Below, in pieces: positions 52,196 to 63,774 of a stretch of DNA of 64,000 bases. The translations under genes were made by a program, and so were the position numbers. The stretch lies in NCBI GenBank assembly GCA_012931725.1, contig CM022946.1:45666360-45730359 (forward strand), read 5' to 3'. Position 1 is the first letter of the stretch, and every line of letters starts with the position of its first letter. This DNA comes from Litsea cubeba. Its lineage: Eukaryota > Streptophyta > Magnoliopsida > Laurales > Lauraceae. Below the pieces are notes generated by a model that had not been told where the DNA came from, ran no database searches, and saw only the letters and a list, made by a program, of their open reading frames with translations.

Positions 52196-55100
52196 ATGGC
52201 TTCAAGTAAGTTCTCCTTTTTTTCAAGAAAACTTCATTGTAGGAAAAAAAGTTCTTTCTCTTTTTTGTTTCTTTCCTTTTCTTTTCTTCTTTTCTTTTTT
52301 TCTTTTCCACGTGTTTTCCCCCTTTTTTTTTTTTTTTTACACGTGTTTTTTTTTTTGCTTTCTTTTTTTTTTCATGTTTTTTTTTTATTGTGTGGGCCGT
52401 ACGGACAGATCCGTACGGATCTGGCCGTACGGCCACGTGGCCTGTGGGCCACGGCCTGTGGGCCAGCCCCTCTTCCTCTTTTTTTTTTTTCTTTTTTTTT
52501 TTTTTTTCTTTCCCTCCCCTTTTTTTTTGAGAGAGTTTCTTTTCTTTCTCTTTTTTTTTTTTTTTCTTTCCCCTCTTTTTTTTAGAGAAAGTTTCTTTTC
52601 TTTTTTTTTTTTGCTCATCATGATAATGCATTTTTTTCGCAAATCTAGATGTTCATGCATGCCTTTAATTTGTAAATTAAATTTGTAGCATGATGTGATT
52701 GCATACCTGAAAGTTTTTGCAAATTTGGGAACTTGGAGCTCGCAGTGATGTTGAGCCCTTCCTGATTTTGCGGAGACTTTTAGGTTTCGAAAGTTTGGAG
52801 TTTCGGAGCTCGCAGCGATGTTGAGCCCATCTTCAAGCTTTCTATTTCTTTCGGGATAGTTCCTTTTCTTCGGAATTGCCCCGTCATCATGTCAAAATTT
52901 CGCCAGATTTTTTTTAGCGAGATTCTGTCATTTTGATGTTTGATCTTTTTCTTTTCCATCCTTTTCAGGTGGTTCCTCCAGAGCGAACAAGGGTAAAGAG
53001 CCTGCTACAAGCGTACCTCGTCGATCTTCTAGATCCTCTAATCCGGCCGTTCAGCAGGCTTTCGAGAAGGTCCAGTATGTTGAGAGAAATCTGGAAGAGT
53101 GCGACTCCCTCAACAGAGATGAGATGAGGCAGCGACTGATCACTCTCAAGGGAGAGGAATTCTATAAGATCATGGTAAGCAGTCGTCCATGGGTGATGGA
53201 AGATCAGAGCATTCTGCCCAAGCCTACCTTCTTCTTTGGTGATGCGGTCCCTGACGACATTACATACCAGAGGAGATCTTTTCAGTTTTTCTTCACAGCA
53301 GATGGTGAGAAGAAGACTGTTACTACCCGGTCGATGTTTGATCGCACCGTCTCGATTCTGAGCCTTGCCCCCACGTGCCCCAAGAGGGAAGATCCTCCAA
53401 GCTGGGTGAGAAGGACAAATGTAATCAAGACCGGGGTTTTTGTTGGCGGTTCTCCTGGATATACGGAGAGGTCGCCTGTTGACATGGACCTGTTGATGCC
53501 ATCCAGCGGCTACCAGGGCTCTGATTATCCGTCGGTCGATTTGAGACCGGTGGGCCTTGGTATTTTCAGTGGTGACGGCAGCAATTGGATCAAGCCTTTC
53601 CGACTTCGTGGCCGCTTCAATGCTGACTCCGAGTGGAAGTCGTGGACTGATCGCGTCCTGCTGATTGGTGGCGCCGTTTTGAAGGAAGCCGGGATTTTTG
53701 ATGCGGTCCGAGCTTTTAGGGAGACCGTGATCTTTTCCGACGAGGCCTTCATGGCTATGCTGGAGTCGTTCCTCCCTCAAACCAATACCTTCGTTGTGAC
53801 GAATGGTGAGATTGGTTTTTCTTTGAAGGAGCTGAGCGCTATTACCGGATTGCCCATCCTCGGCAAACTCTATGAGGAGTTTATGCCGATTGACAGCGTC
53901 CTCGAGGGGCAGTCTGAGGAGTTCAGGCTTTTATACTTTCAGCTCGTCGCCTTCTATGATTTTTTGAAGGAGAAGGGGGGTTCGAAAGTTAGATCCAGCA
54001 GTTGGAAGAGTTTTTGCTCTTCATTCCCCAACTTCTTTGATAGTAGGGAGCCTTCTGATAGCATGACCCAGGAAGCTGGAGCTCAGGATCCAAGTTCAAA
54101 GAAGATCTTGGCCATGCAAGAAGAGTTGAGAGATTTCTGTGCAAGCACAAACGCCATATGTCCTGACATTGCACTGCGGAGAGATCTCGCTGTTTACCTC
54201 ACTTATTGGCTTGGTGAGGCTGTTTTTGCTGGAGGAGATGGAACGCACATCAGGCCGCATTGTATTTTTCCGGCTTGTCAGATGGCGTTTGGAGAGCAGC
54301 TTGCTTTGGTGCCAGCTCTTTACTCCTACCTGTGTACCGAACTGCAGGCTGCTGCTTTTCTAGTTCGGCTTGGGCTTCCCATGAATAGGGTATTTTCAGC
54401 CCATATCTTTTATTCGTGGTATGTATACCACTGTCCTGGCTTCCATCGGCTGGGTGTTGCACAGGATGATGGTCCTCTGATGATTCGACTGGCTAAGGGC
54501 AAAGCCGTGTCCGAATCACTTTTGTTTGCCCGCATGAGGATCCGACGGTTCAGGGACGTCGAGATGGGGCAATCTTCAGTAAAGCTTTCTCCGGAGTTGC
54601 GGAAGAAGGCTTTTGATTTTGGTGCCTCCCGAGACTCTACCAGGGCGGGGTCGGGAAGGCATTATTCCTTGACAAATGCAGAGAGAGAGTGGCTTTTCAG
54701 CATACGTGTCGGCACGATGGTGTACCGCAGACATCTTTTCGTCGACATCCAGCCGTATGTACCCTCTCGCTTTGCTTTGCAGCTTGGCTTTTCTCAAGGC
54801 GTTGTTGGAGCGCCTTCAAGCATGGTGAAGCGCTTTGGAGGCTTACAGGACGGGAGAAATGCATGGGCTTTCTATAGTGCTGAAGACACTACAGCCATGA
54901 TTTCTTATCCTGTGTTGCTGACTTCCCGGACTGCCGGCTTTGCGAAGTGGTTCGCGGAGAGCTTTTCGGCATATCGGGGACTTTCCAGGAAGGAGCTTGA
55001 TGTGAAGCTGGCATCTGGAAAGGGCCTTGGAAAGTCGGATGGCATCCGGCGAGAGGAAGTTTGGTCCTTCCTTTCTGGAGAGAAGCACAAGATAGGCTTT

Positions 55101-56868
55101 CTCGGTGACCAGGGCGTCATCGGTTCTGAAGCTGTTCGAGAAATACCTGACGAGGCTTTGGAGCAGCTAGAACAGGAGGAAGCCGAACTTGGTGCTTGGA
55201 TGCAAGCGGCACAGAGGCAAGCTTCCGTGGAGTCTACTGGCAAGAGCAGACCATCCAGTGATGAGTCAAGTGGGAAACCTGACTCTGACAGCGGGGTAGG
55301 TTCTTCTAAGAAGCGAGCCCGCAGAAGTAAGAGGAGGAGGAGTCATCATAGTAGCAAGGGGCAGCATGAGGGCTCTCCTAACTTGGAAGTTCCTCTTACT
55401 ATCAATGAGGATGTGCCAGTGGATGCTGACGAGCCTCCGGAGAAGAGAAGCCGAGAAGAAGAGACCGTCGGTGAAGGTATGATTCTTCCTTTTTCTCTTT
55501 CCATTTCTTTTCATGGGATTTTTCCATGTTATGATTTGCTTCTTGTTTCTGCTTTTTTTTTAGCAGAGGAAGACTTGGTGATGCCGGAGGTCCCAACCAA
55601 TGAGGTGGTGATGGATCCTGTCGAGGCACCTGAAGAAGAACCTGACGGGCTCTGGAGTAAATCCAGAATCTCTAATTGGTACAACTTCTTTTGTTCTCTC
55701 TTTTTTTGTTTGTCACTTGGCTTGCTAACACATTTTTTGTTGCCAGCTGACTTGCCGCAGGGTTCTGATGACTTTGAACCATCGATGGACGCAAATGTTG
55801 ATGATGCTTTCGATGAGTTCATGGAGGAAGAAAGTGTTCCGCCAGTCGTCGAAGAAGGTATTTTGTAGTTATAACTCTGATAATGATTTTCAAACAGGGT
55901 CATATTCATACCTTTTTGTGTTTCCTTTGCAGGTTTTGAAGTGGCAGAGGAGGATCCGTTGCTTCCAGAGCAAGAGATGCCAGAGGTTGATCCAGAGGTA
56001 GAGATTCCTGGGACCAGCTCTGACAATATTGAGGAGATTCCTCGCGCTGAGATTCCTTCCCGAGCAGGAGCAGCTTCAGCTGGAAAGAGTTCTTTTGTTA
56101 CTCTTTCAACAGATGATGACATGAGTAGCCGACCAACGGAGTTGGGCGAATCCTCAGCTGGGCCATCTCTTCTTTTTGCGAAGAAGGTGGTGGTGCGAGT
56201 TGTGAGCTCTTGGATTGAGACTCTCTTTTCTGGGCACTTGGAAGTCGGATTTGGCATGATCCAGCATGTGCAGGAGATTCTCAGTGATGCTGAAGAGGCT
56301 GGTCTGGATGTCACAGGTGCCAGGGCGATCGTTGATAGGATCATTGCACTGGGGTGACAAGTGGTTTGAGACCGTGAGTTTGGCTGATGACCAGTTCTTC
56401 AAGGAGATGTTCCTGGACCCTGCTGATAAGGCTAAGTCTGACCTGGATGAGGCTACAGAAAGCAGGAAGGTGGCAGTCCGAAAGAGGAATAGAGAAGAGC
56501 TAACCATCATCGGGCTGACACATGACCTTAACATCCTTGATAGGGAGGTCGATGAGGCCAGGAAACGTCTTGAGCATCTGCAGGCACAAGTCGCTGCCAA
56601 GTGGACTGCCATAATAGAAGCTCGCGACAGGGAGAGTGCCCTGATTCACCAGGTTGCAGATGCCGAACTGGTTCTCAAAAGGAAGTCTGATGAGGATGAA
56701 CAATGGCAAGCTGCTCGAGGTAAGCTTCCTGGTGTGAGAGAAGGGGTACAGCCCACTCCAGCATCTCATGGCAAGTTCCTGAAGAAGCGTGCCTTGGAAT
56801 CCTTGACAGCTGAGGCTAAAAGTCTGCTTGGGGAGCTGAACTCTTGGCTGGAGACCATTTTTGATTGA
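52196..56868 (+). CDS. Antisense plant mobile domain (PMD) gene of element E, five exons, two frameshifts
   Basis: Exons 52196-52205 (MAS plus one base), 52969-55476, 55564-55678, 55747-55857 and 55933-56868, all GT-AG with matching phases. About 1220 codons. After a Ser/Arg-rich N-terminus, residues about 228-303 carry the PMD signature: a W at the start, AVRAF, FMAMLESFLPQTNTFVV, NGEIGFSLKELSAITGLPI. PMD proteins (MAIN/MAIL family and many transposon-borne relatives) are plant-specific, and host members affect gene silencing and genome stability. A basic cluster (KKRARRSKRRRSHH) looks like a nuclear signal. An acidic linker and a C-terminal coiled coil follow. Frameshifts: one extra base at about 55648-55655 in exon 3, and an extra G at 56351-56355 in exon 5. 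The 763-bp first intron holds T runs and a hairpin. The start is set by the donor AAGTAAGT 10 bases in and by the TATA box. Confidence 0.8.
52391..52465. repeat. Palindromic CCGTACGG / GGGCCACGG cluster in the first PMD intron
   Basis: Around 52395-52430 gccgtacgg, tccgtacgga and gccgtacggc follow each other, then gtggcctgtgggccacggcctgtgggcc. GC-rich palindromes within otherwise T-rich intron sequence, able to form a strong stem-loop. Purpose unknown. Confidence 0.75.
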
Positions 56869-57932
56869 GCTCCTGTATACAGAAACCATCCTTCTTTCTT
56901 TTTTTTTTTGGTACCACTTGTATTTTTTTTTTTGGTACTCTTTTCTTTTTTTGTTATGTAGTGCTTATGAACACTTTTTTTTTTTGGTACCACATGTATA
57001 TTTTTTTTGGTACTCTTTTCTTTTTTTGTTATGTAGTGCTTATGAACACTTTTTTTTGTTATCCCTACGCTCACTTTAATCTTTTTGTAATAAAAGTAAT
57101 TGCTAAATGGGATTGATTTTTTTTTGTTATCCCTACGCTCACTTGAATCTTTTTGTGATAAAAGTAATTGCTAAATGGGATTGATTTTTTTTTGTTATCC
57201 CTACGCTCACTTGAATCTTTTTGTGATAAAAGTAATTGCTAAATGGGATTTGATCAAAAGGTTGTCATTTTGTGAAAATCTTTTGTCAAATGATTGTTTT
57301 GGCATGAAAGCCAGGTTTTTGTTTGTGGCATGGAAGCCAATTTTGGCATGAGAGCCAGCTTTTCTTGTGGCATTGATAGCCGAGTTTTTTTTTTGTTTGT
57401 GGCATCTATAGCCAATTTTGGTGGCATTGATAGCCGGTTTGTTTTGGTGGCATTGATAGCCGTTTTTGAAATCCAAGTTTTTTTTTTTTTGTGGCATTGA
57501 TAGCCGGTTTTGTTTTGGTGGCATTGATAGCCGGTTTGTGGCATTTATAGCCTGTTTTGATGGCATTTATAGCCGGTTTGGTTTTCAAAAAATGCAAGTA
57601 TCGACTAAAAGTCGCCTCCCTGCTGAATGTTCTTGCAAGTATCGATGGAATGTCGCATCCTTGCTCATTCGGTTGCGAGTATCGATGGAATGTCGCATCC
57701 TCGCGGATTTGGGTGCAAGTATCGATGGAATGTCGCATCCTTGCTTTTCAAAAATTTTGGTTTTGCGGGTACTGACTTGATGTCGTTTCCCCACGATTTT
57801 TGAAATTTGTGGTTTTCTCGAACCTTTGGGTTATGGATATCAACTGAAATGTTGCGTCTCCATGGTTTTTTAGGTTTTTTCGAACCTTTGAAATTTGGGT
57901 TGTGGATATCAACTGAAATGTTGCATCTCCAC

Positions 57933-57934
<2 letters not shown>
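56869..57934. repeat. Element E spacer between PMD and gag-pol: expanded tandem repeats
   Basis: Two copies of a roughly 75-bp unit with tttggtacc...tgttatgtagtgcttatgaacac (about 56925-57055), three copies of a 66-bp unit tgttatccctacgctcactt...attgctaaatgggattgat (about 57058-57250; one copy in D), then GGCTAT/ATGCCA modules (57297-57585) and gcgacattccatcgatac repeats (57600-57935). Non-coding. Confidence 0.75.

Positions 57935-57968
<34 letters not shown>
57935..57968. repeat. T34 homopolymer at the internal deletion junction of element E
   Basis: 34 T on the plus strand (A in element sense). On one side the sequence matches D near 41084 (ahead of RT); on the other it matches D near 44875 (after integrase). 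About 3.8 kb of RT-RNase H-integrase is absent. Confidence 0.88.
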
Positions 57969-57971
<3 letters not shown>

Positions 57972-60900
57972 CGGGTAACTCATCATCCTTTATATTCTTG
58001 CTTATGAATACAGGACGTGGGTTATCTGGTGTTCCCAAGTCTATCTTTTGAACAGGATCTTCTGTTGGAAGGTTCGAAGGTGGTTCCTCCACAATATTTT
58101 CGGAGGCTTCCAGCTCAACGAAACCTTCTGGGGTTTCAAGGGCATTTCCAGACCAAGGTTTTGTTCCTTTCCACGGGTCTTCTTGATCGGTAATTTTCCC
58201 AAGGCTTGCTATGAGATGATCCCAATCGCCTGTTGAAACCGAGTCGAAGTAGGCTACTTCTTTTGGAGATGAGGGTTCTTCTGAGTCAGAAGTCCACACG
58301 TCTGTGCCATCGGACAACTCCTCTTCATTTTCGGAGAAATCGTGCCAATTGGATGAGCTTCCTGGATCTTTGTCAGGTGACTCATCAAAGAAATATCCAG
58401 GGAGATCGATGTCTTCATGGATTTGAGATGTTGAGGCTTGGTCAGTATATTGACTTTTAAGCCTTTGTGTCAACTGTCTCAAGGGAGTGTCAGGATCATA
58501 CCCTAACCCGTGTGAAGACTTTTCTACATAGCCGTAGAGTCTCCAATCTTCCAGCTGGCTTTTGGTCAAGACGGGCCCCAATGGTGTGAGAATACCGCGT
58601 CCTTCTCCCAAACCGACTGGGTTTTGAGCGTCATAGCCCATTTTCTTCATAATAGCTTGTGCCACAGAACTGTATAAGGATAGTTGAGGCGTACCTTTAT
58701 TTTGGAAAGGTTCAAGCATGGAGTTTGATGAAGAAGCATCCTGATCTATGGAAGAAGATCGGCTTTTCCTTTGCTGAAGTTGCTGGAACAACGAAGGAAG
58801 CTGACGTAGGATCTTCTATGTCAGAAGTTGTCTCCATTGGAGTAAGAGCAGGCTGAACTTGCTGAGTATTAGCTTGGCTTGACGATGTGTCGTCTTCTGG
58901 CTCTGAATCCGAGTCCGTGTCTTGCATGATAGACACGAAAGAGACAACAAATTTGCCCCCAGGCTTTTGTTTTGCCTTCTTCACTTTAGTTGTGATGACC
59001 AAAGGCTTTGAAGACTTGAGGGAGATGATGAAGGGAGTTTGCATGCTCTCTTCAGATTTACCGGATGGTTTGTTTTCTTCCGGTGATTGTTGAGGAGCTT
59101 TGCCTTTATCTTTCTGGAGATTTTCGGCAAAGGATGCTGTATGCTTCTCCTCTTCTTCTTTTTCACCTTCATACATTTGTGAGTCTGCGAAGTGGATTTC
59201 TTTACCTTTGAAGGGTTTTCTATTCGCAAAGACTCGATGTATCATGCCGTCGTCGCCAACAAACTTGATGCATTGATGTAGAGTTGAAGGGACAACACCA
59301 TTCTCATGGATCCAAGGGCGTCCGAGAAGGATGTTGTAGCATGAAGGGGTCTTTATTGCATACACTGTGACCTCAGAGATAAGATCACCGATCTGCAATT
59401 TGAACCTGATTTTGCCGATGGGCCTTTGAGTACTCCCATCGTATCCAAAGATAGATACAGATGTGTGGCTCAGTTTGCTGGGTGGGATGCCCAACTCTTC
59501 AAGAGCCGATGTGGAGATAAGGTTGAGTGCAGAACCTGGGTCGATCTGAACTCTATGCATAGGCATTTCCTTGATATACCCTGTGAAGTACAGGGGTCGG
59601 TTATGCCTGGTTTCGCCAAGTAGGAGGTCAGTCCTTTGTGAAGGCGATGGTTGCACTGGCTGCTTTTTTAACCGAGAGGCATTTAATGCATGATCCCTCA
59701 GTTTTCTTCTTTTCTCCCTTTGAGGAGGCTTCTGAGTTTTTGACCCGGTAATCCATTTCAATTTGGAGGACTTGCGGGGCATGTTTGTCGACATCCTCAT
59801 TCAGTTTTTGTAATTCTGAGATGAGATTATCACGAGTGTGCGGAGACATTCGCAACAAATCTAGGATGTGCAGACGTGCAGGTATGTGCTTGAAATGTTC
59901 AATCAAGTCATACTTGAAAGCCTCCTTAGGGCCTGCATGTTCATCATTGTTGCCACTAGGGGCGCTTACAACATCTTTTCCCGAAGGATTTACATATGTA
60001 AAGGAAGATTGGTTGTAATTTTTGTGGTAGTCCCGGCCAGAGCGGGTGCCTCTACCAACTTCGAGAGCTTCTTGAGAAGGGTCTTCGTTTGGAAGATTGT
60101 CTTCAGGATCAAGAGGCTGTCGTTTTTCATTTGCTGAGGATGCATCAGCAGCAGAGTTACCATCCTCAGTGATTGTGTTGCATGGAGCATTTTCCGGGAA
60201 CAAGTCCTGAACAGCATCCAGCAATCTTTCTTCTTCGTTGACTAATTCATCGTCCCAAGCATCAATGGCTGGGAATTCTTCAGTCAGGAAGGGTGTGAAC
60301 TTCGAAGTCACAGTCTCAGGAGAAGAAACCTGAGAGGGTGTCATCTCAGTGAAAGTCACGTGAGACGAGGTGGCTCCAGAAGATATATTGCTAGGCGTCG
60401 CCGGAGTGTAAGTGCTCTCATCAGACGATGCTTCGGAAGAGCTATAATCCCGAATTATCACATTACAGGAAGCTCTGACAGGAGACGTTGCCTGATCGGA
60501 GTCAGACCCATCCTCGGATGTGAGAGGATCGTCTATCCAGCAATTTTTTCCATTTTCAGGAGTTAAGGGAGGATGTACCTGGTGGTCTTCAGGGACTTCA
60601 GGCTCTGGATTGCGAGGAGGCTCGTTGACGCGTTCTTGCTCTTGTTCTAGAGCGAGTCGCTGCAAGATCCTTGCATATTCTTCAAGATCAGGCATGGGAG
60701 CCGGATCTTCTTCTTCATCATCTCTTTGTGGCTCAATATTGTTGATTTCCACTGGAGTGATGAGAGGTGCTGGGTCAGCAGCATTTTCTTGTACAGCCTC
60801 TTGGTCTTCTTCATCATCAGACCAGGATCCTTGTGGCTGTAGGGGGTTATACCAGATTACTGGCATAAGATGAGACTCAGGAACCCATTCTTCATCGGAG

Positions 60901-63771
60901 AGATATTCTCCTGTTTCAAGGGACTCCTCCCACTCATCTGTGTAGTTGGATTCAAATCCATCATCGGTGTCGCTGGACTCGTATCCATCAATGGAGAATC
61001 CAACTACCGAATTGCAAGAGTATGATGTCTCCTGCATGGCTTCTCTGAATTGAGGTGGCATGAAATCACTGAGAGTGAATTTCCTTACCCCCTTTGAAGT
61101 CTCTGGAAGGGATGTTTTTGTTACCTCCAGTGAAGCGGTAGAGGAAGCCTCTGCCTTTTCTTTGACCTCTAGTTTTGGCTGGGTCTTCTCTTGCCGTTTG
61201 AGCTTGAGGAGATGTTTCCTAGCCTGCCTTCGCTGTTGAGCTGTAGGCTTTGTTTTCACGACCTCCCAATTTTCATCTTCCAGGAGATCGGGATGTACCC
61301 ATATCGGTTGTCCGTCTGGTGTCGGGTAAGGAACCAGTTCCTCGGACGCTTCGATTGAGTTTATCACCTTGAAGGAAGTAGTGATCTTCTTCTTCGGTGA
61401 TCTTGATGTTTGTCCACATGTCACCATGTTGACGGAGGCAGACCCATAGTTTTTGTCAAAGGTGATGACTCCGTTTTTCCACATCTCATTTATTTTCTCT
61501 CTCACAACGAAGCATTGGTTGAGAGGATGCGAGATCATCTGGTGGTATGGACAGTACCGAGGATCGTTGGTTTTGCCAACATCACCCGGTCTTTTTGGTT
61601 CAGGCAAGGTGAGCTTGCCATTTGCCACAAGAGCCCCGAAGATTTCATCAACATCTTCATCAAACGGTATTTCTTCTCTACTCGTTCTTTGAAGGCATCA
61701 GAGAGTTCAGGTCTCTTACCAACAGCTTTGTTTTCAGCTTTCTTTGGTGGCTGAGGAGCTGGCTTGGTCTGCACATTGAGGACCTCTTTCTTCTTTGGTT
61801 TAGAGGTTGCAATGGCGGTTGGCTCTTTTCTTGATGATTTCTGACTGTTGAGGTCTTTAATCACCGTTTCAGCTTCCATGGAAGCTTCTAGGAGTTCTCC
61901 CAGGTTTTTTGATTTGTTGCCGATGATCATGGAGCGGATTCTGGCTCTCATGTTGTTTCGGCAGATGTCGACTAGCGACGCTTGTGGCAATACATCAGAG
62001 CATTTGTATGCCATTGCTTTCCACTTGTGAATGAAGTCATATGTTGATTCATTCTCCCCCTGTTTTAGGCTGCACAGCTGAGCCATAGTAGCGGGGTGAT
62101 CCTCACCTTTGAAGTGAGTCAGGAAGCGTGTCTCTAGCATGGCCCAGTTTTGGATTGAGTCCTCCGGCAGAGTGGAGTACCAATCGAAGGCCGTACCTTT
62201 TAGGGTACTTGCAAAGAGGCGGATCTTGAGTGCATCTTGATCCGCGATAGCTCCCGTCAGGATCTTGAAGTGGATGACGTGCTGTCTGGCTGATCCTTTC
62301 CCCGTATATGTTTGGAGAGTAGGATGCTTGAATTTGGTGGGGAACGGGACCGAGTCCATCCATAAGGGATATGGTGGCTTGATCCCATGCTCCTTGAGTA
62401 TATCCTCTTCTTTTGCTTTGGCGAGGATACCGTCTACGTCCTTTTTGGTAAGGGCGCGTGACTCATTTTCTTCTCTATTTACCTCGTCGTCTTGATGATT
62501 CGGAGGAGGTTCATTGTTCGCCTGATTTTGGAAGGCGAGGAGAAGGTTTTCCATCAGAGTTTCAATCCTCTGCTGGCCCTGTTCCAACTGCTGGATGCGG
62601 GTGATCGCATCTTCTGGAGGTGGATTGCGGGTGGTGGCTCAGAATTTGTAGCCAAGACATTCATCCTTCGTGATTCGAACGAAGAAACTGTCCTGGTGAC
62701 TGAGCTGGGGCTCATTCTTTTTGAAGAGGAGCTTGAGGAAGGATCACTCTGCTGTCCTTTGCTTGAAGGAGCAGGGGATTCTTCCGAATGTCTTCTTGTC
62801 CTTGAGACGCTGCGGGTCATTGGACGTCGGACATGGATTTTTGTTGCTGATTTTTGGCGCCTTCTGGTTTTTCCAACCATATGGACGGCAGCAACTTGGT
62901 TGGGTCTTTCTTTTTCGACCCATTTGGGAGAGACTTGAAGTGTGGGAGGCTGGGTCCTTTGCTTCTGTAGTCTCTTTTGTCGGTACGACGCGCGGCGGCG
63001 TATACGACGAGCAATTTGAGCTTCGGTCAGCTCTGACTGGGCTTTGACAATGAAGGATGTGCTCCCTCGGGCGCAGCAGCCGAGTCTGTCTTCTTTGTAG
63101 CTGGGCAAGGACAGGATGCGAACCCTATCCTTCGCCTGTTGCAGCGAAGCTTTGAATTTTTGAAGTTCGGCCCCTGTAGATATGAAGGGTCGAACTGCAG
63201 ATTTGTAGGCCTTAGCAGATGCTTGTGGAGGCCTTGTGATGCATGACTTGATTTTGGGCTTGTAGGAACAAGCCGGCTCATGCTGGGATGACTTGAGAGT
63301 CAGGTTGGAGATGGGTCTCTCCTCCTTCATGTAAGCAAGAGGGTAGAACTGGTTCTCCTTGAGTGGGGCCAGGAATGCTGGCTTAGTGGATGCCTGGGAC
63401 CTTCTTTGTTTTGGTGAAGGTCTTGGGGACCAAGTCTTGGGGTAGACCTGGTTGTTTGCAGGTTGAGGCTTCATGGGGCTGCCACGGGCTTCAGGCCTTC
63501 TTGTGCTCGCCTTTGGTGTCACGGTAGTGACACAGTGAGAGGCGAGTTTCTGCTTCTTGGAGGGAGCAGCTTGTTCCTCAGGAAGGGGAATGGTCCCAGC
63601 GTCCGAAGACGATAGTCCGGGGAGTCGAGTCGACCCGGAGTTCACAGAGTTGCCGAGGGAGTTGACACTTCGGCAGCTGATGGGGCGCTTGTAGGTGCGC
63701 GTGGTTTGCTTCTGTTGAAGCATGAGTTGGTGCTTGCTTTCGTCGAAAGTATGGTTTAGTGAAGCTGCCAT
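57969..63771 (-). pseudogene. Element E gag-protease-G-patch region, frameshifted and truncated before RT
   Basis: Collinear with D 35276-41084 from the ATG at 63771-63769. It keeps the basic N-terminal extension, gag domain, CPYHQMISHPLNQC, protease IDPGSALNLIS and the G-patch, and stops at KDDELPE next to the T34 run. Single-base indels relative to D: a missing C at 62629-62631, a missing C at 61666-61667, an extra base at about 59630, an extra base at about 58740. Each breaks the frame, yet there are almost no internal stops in the correct frames, so decay is recent or the indels are sequence errors. Confidence 0.88.
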
Positions 63772-63774
63772 TGT

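Noticed and set aside
51822..52688. 288-codon Phe/Leu-rich plus frame upstream of PMD exon 2
   Set aside because: Encoded by T-homopolymer and repeat sequence, crosses the PMD first exon and intron out of frame, resembles no membrane protein family.
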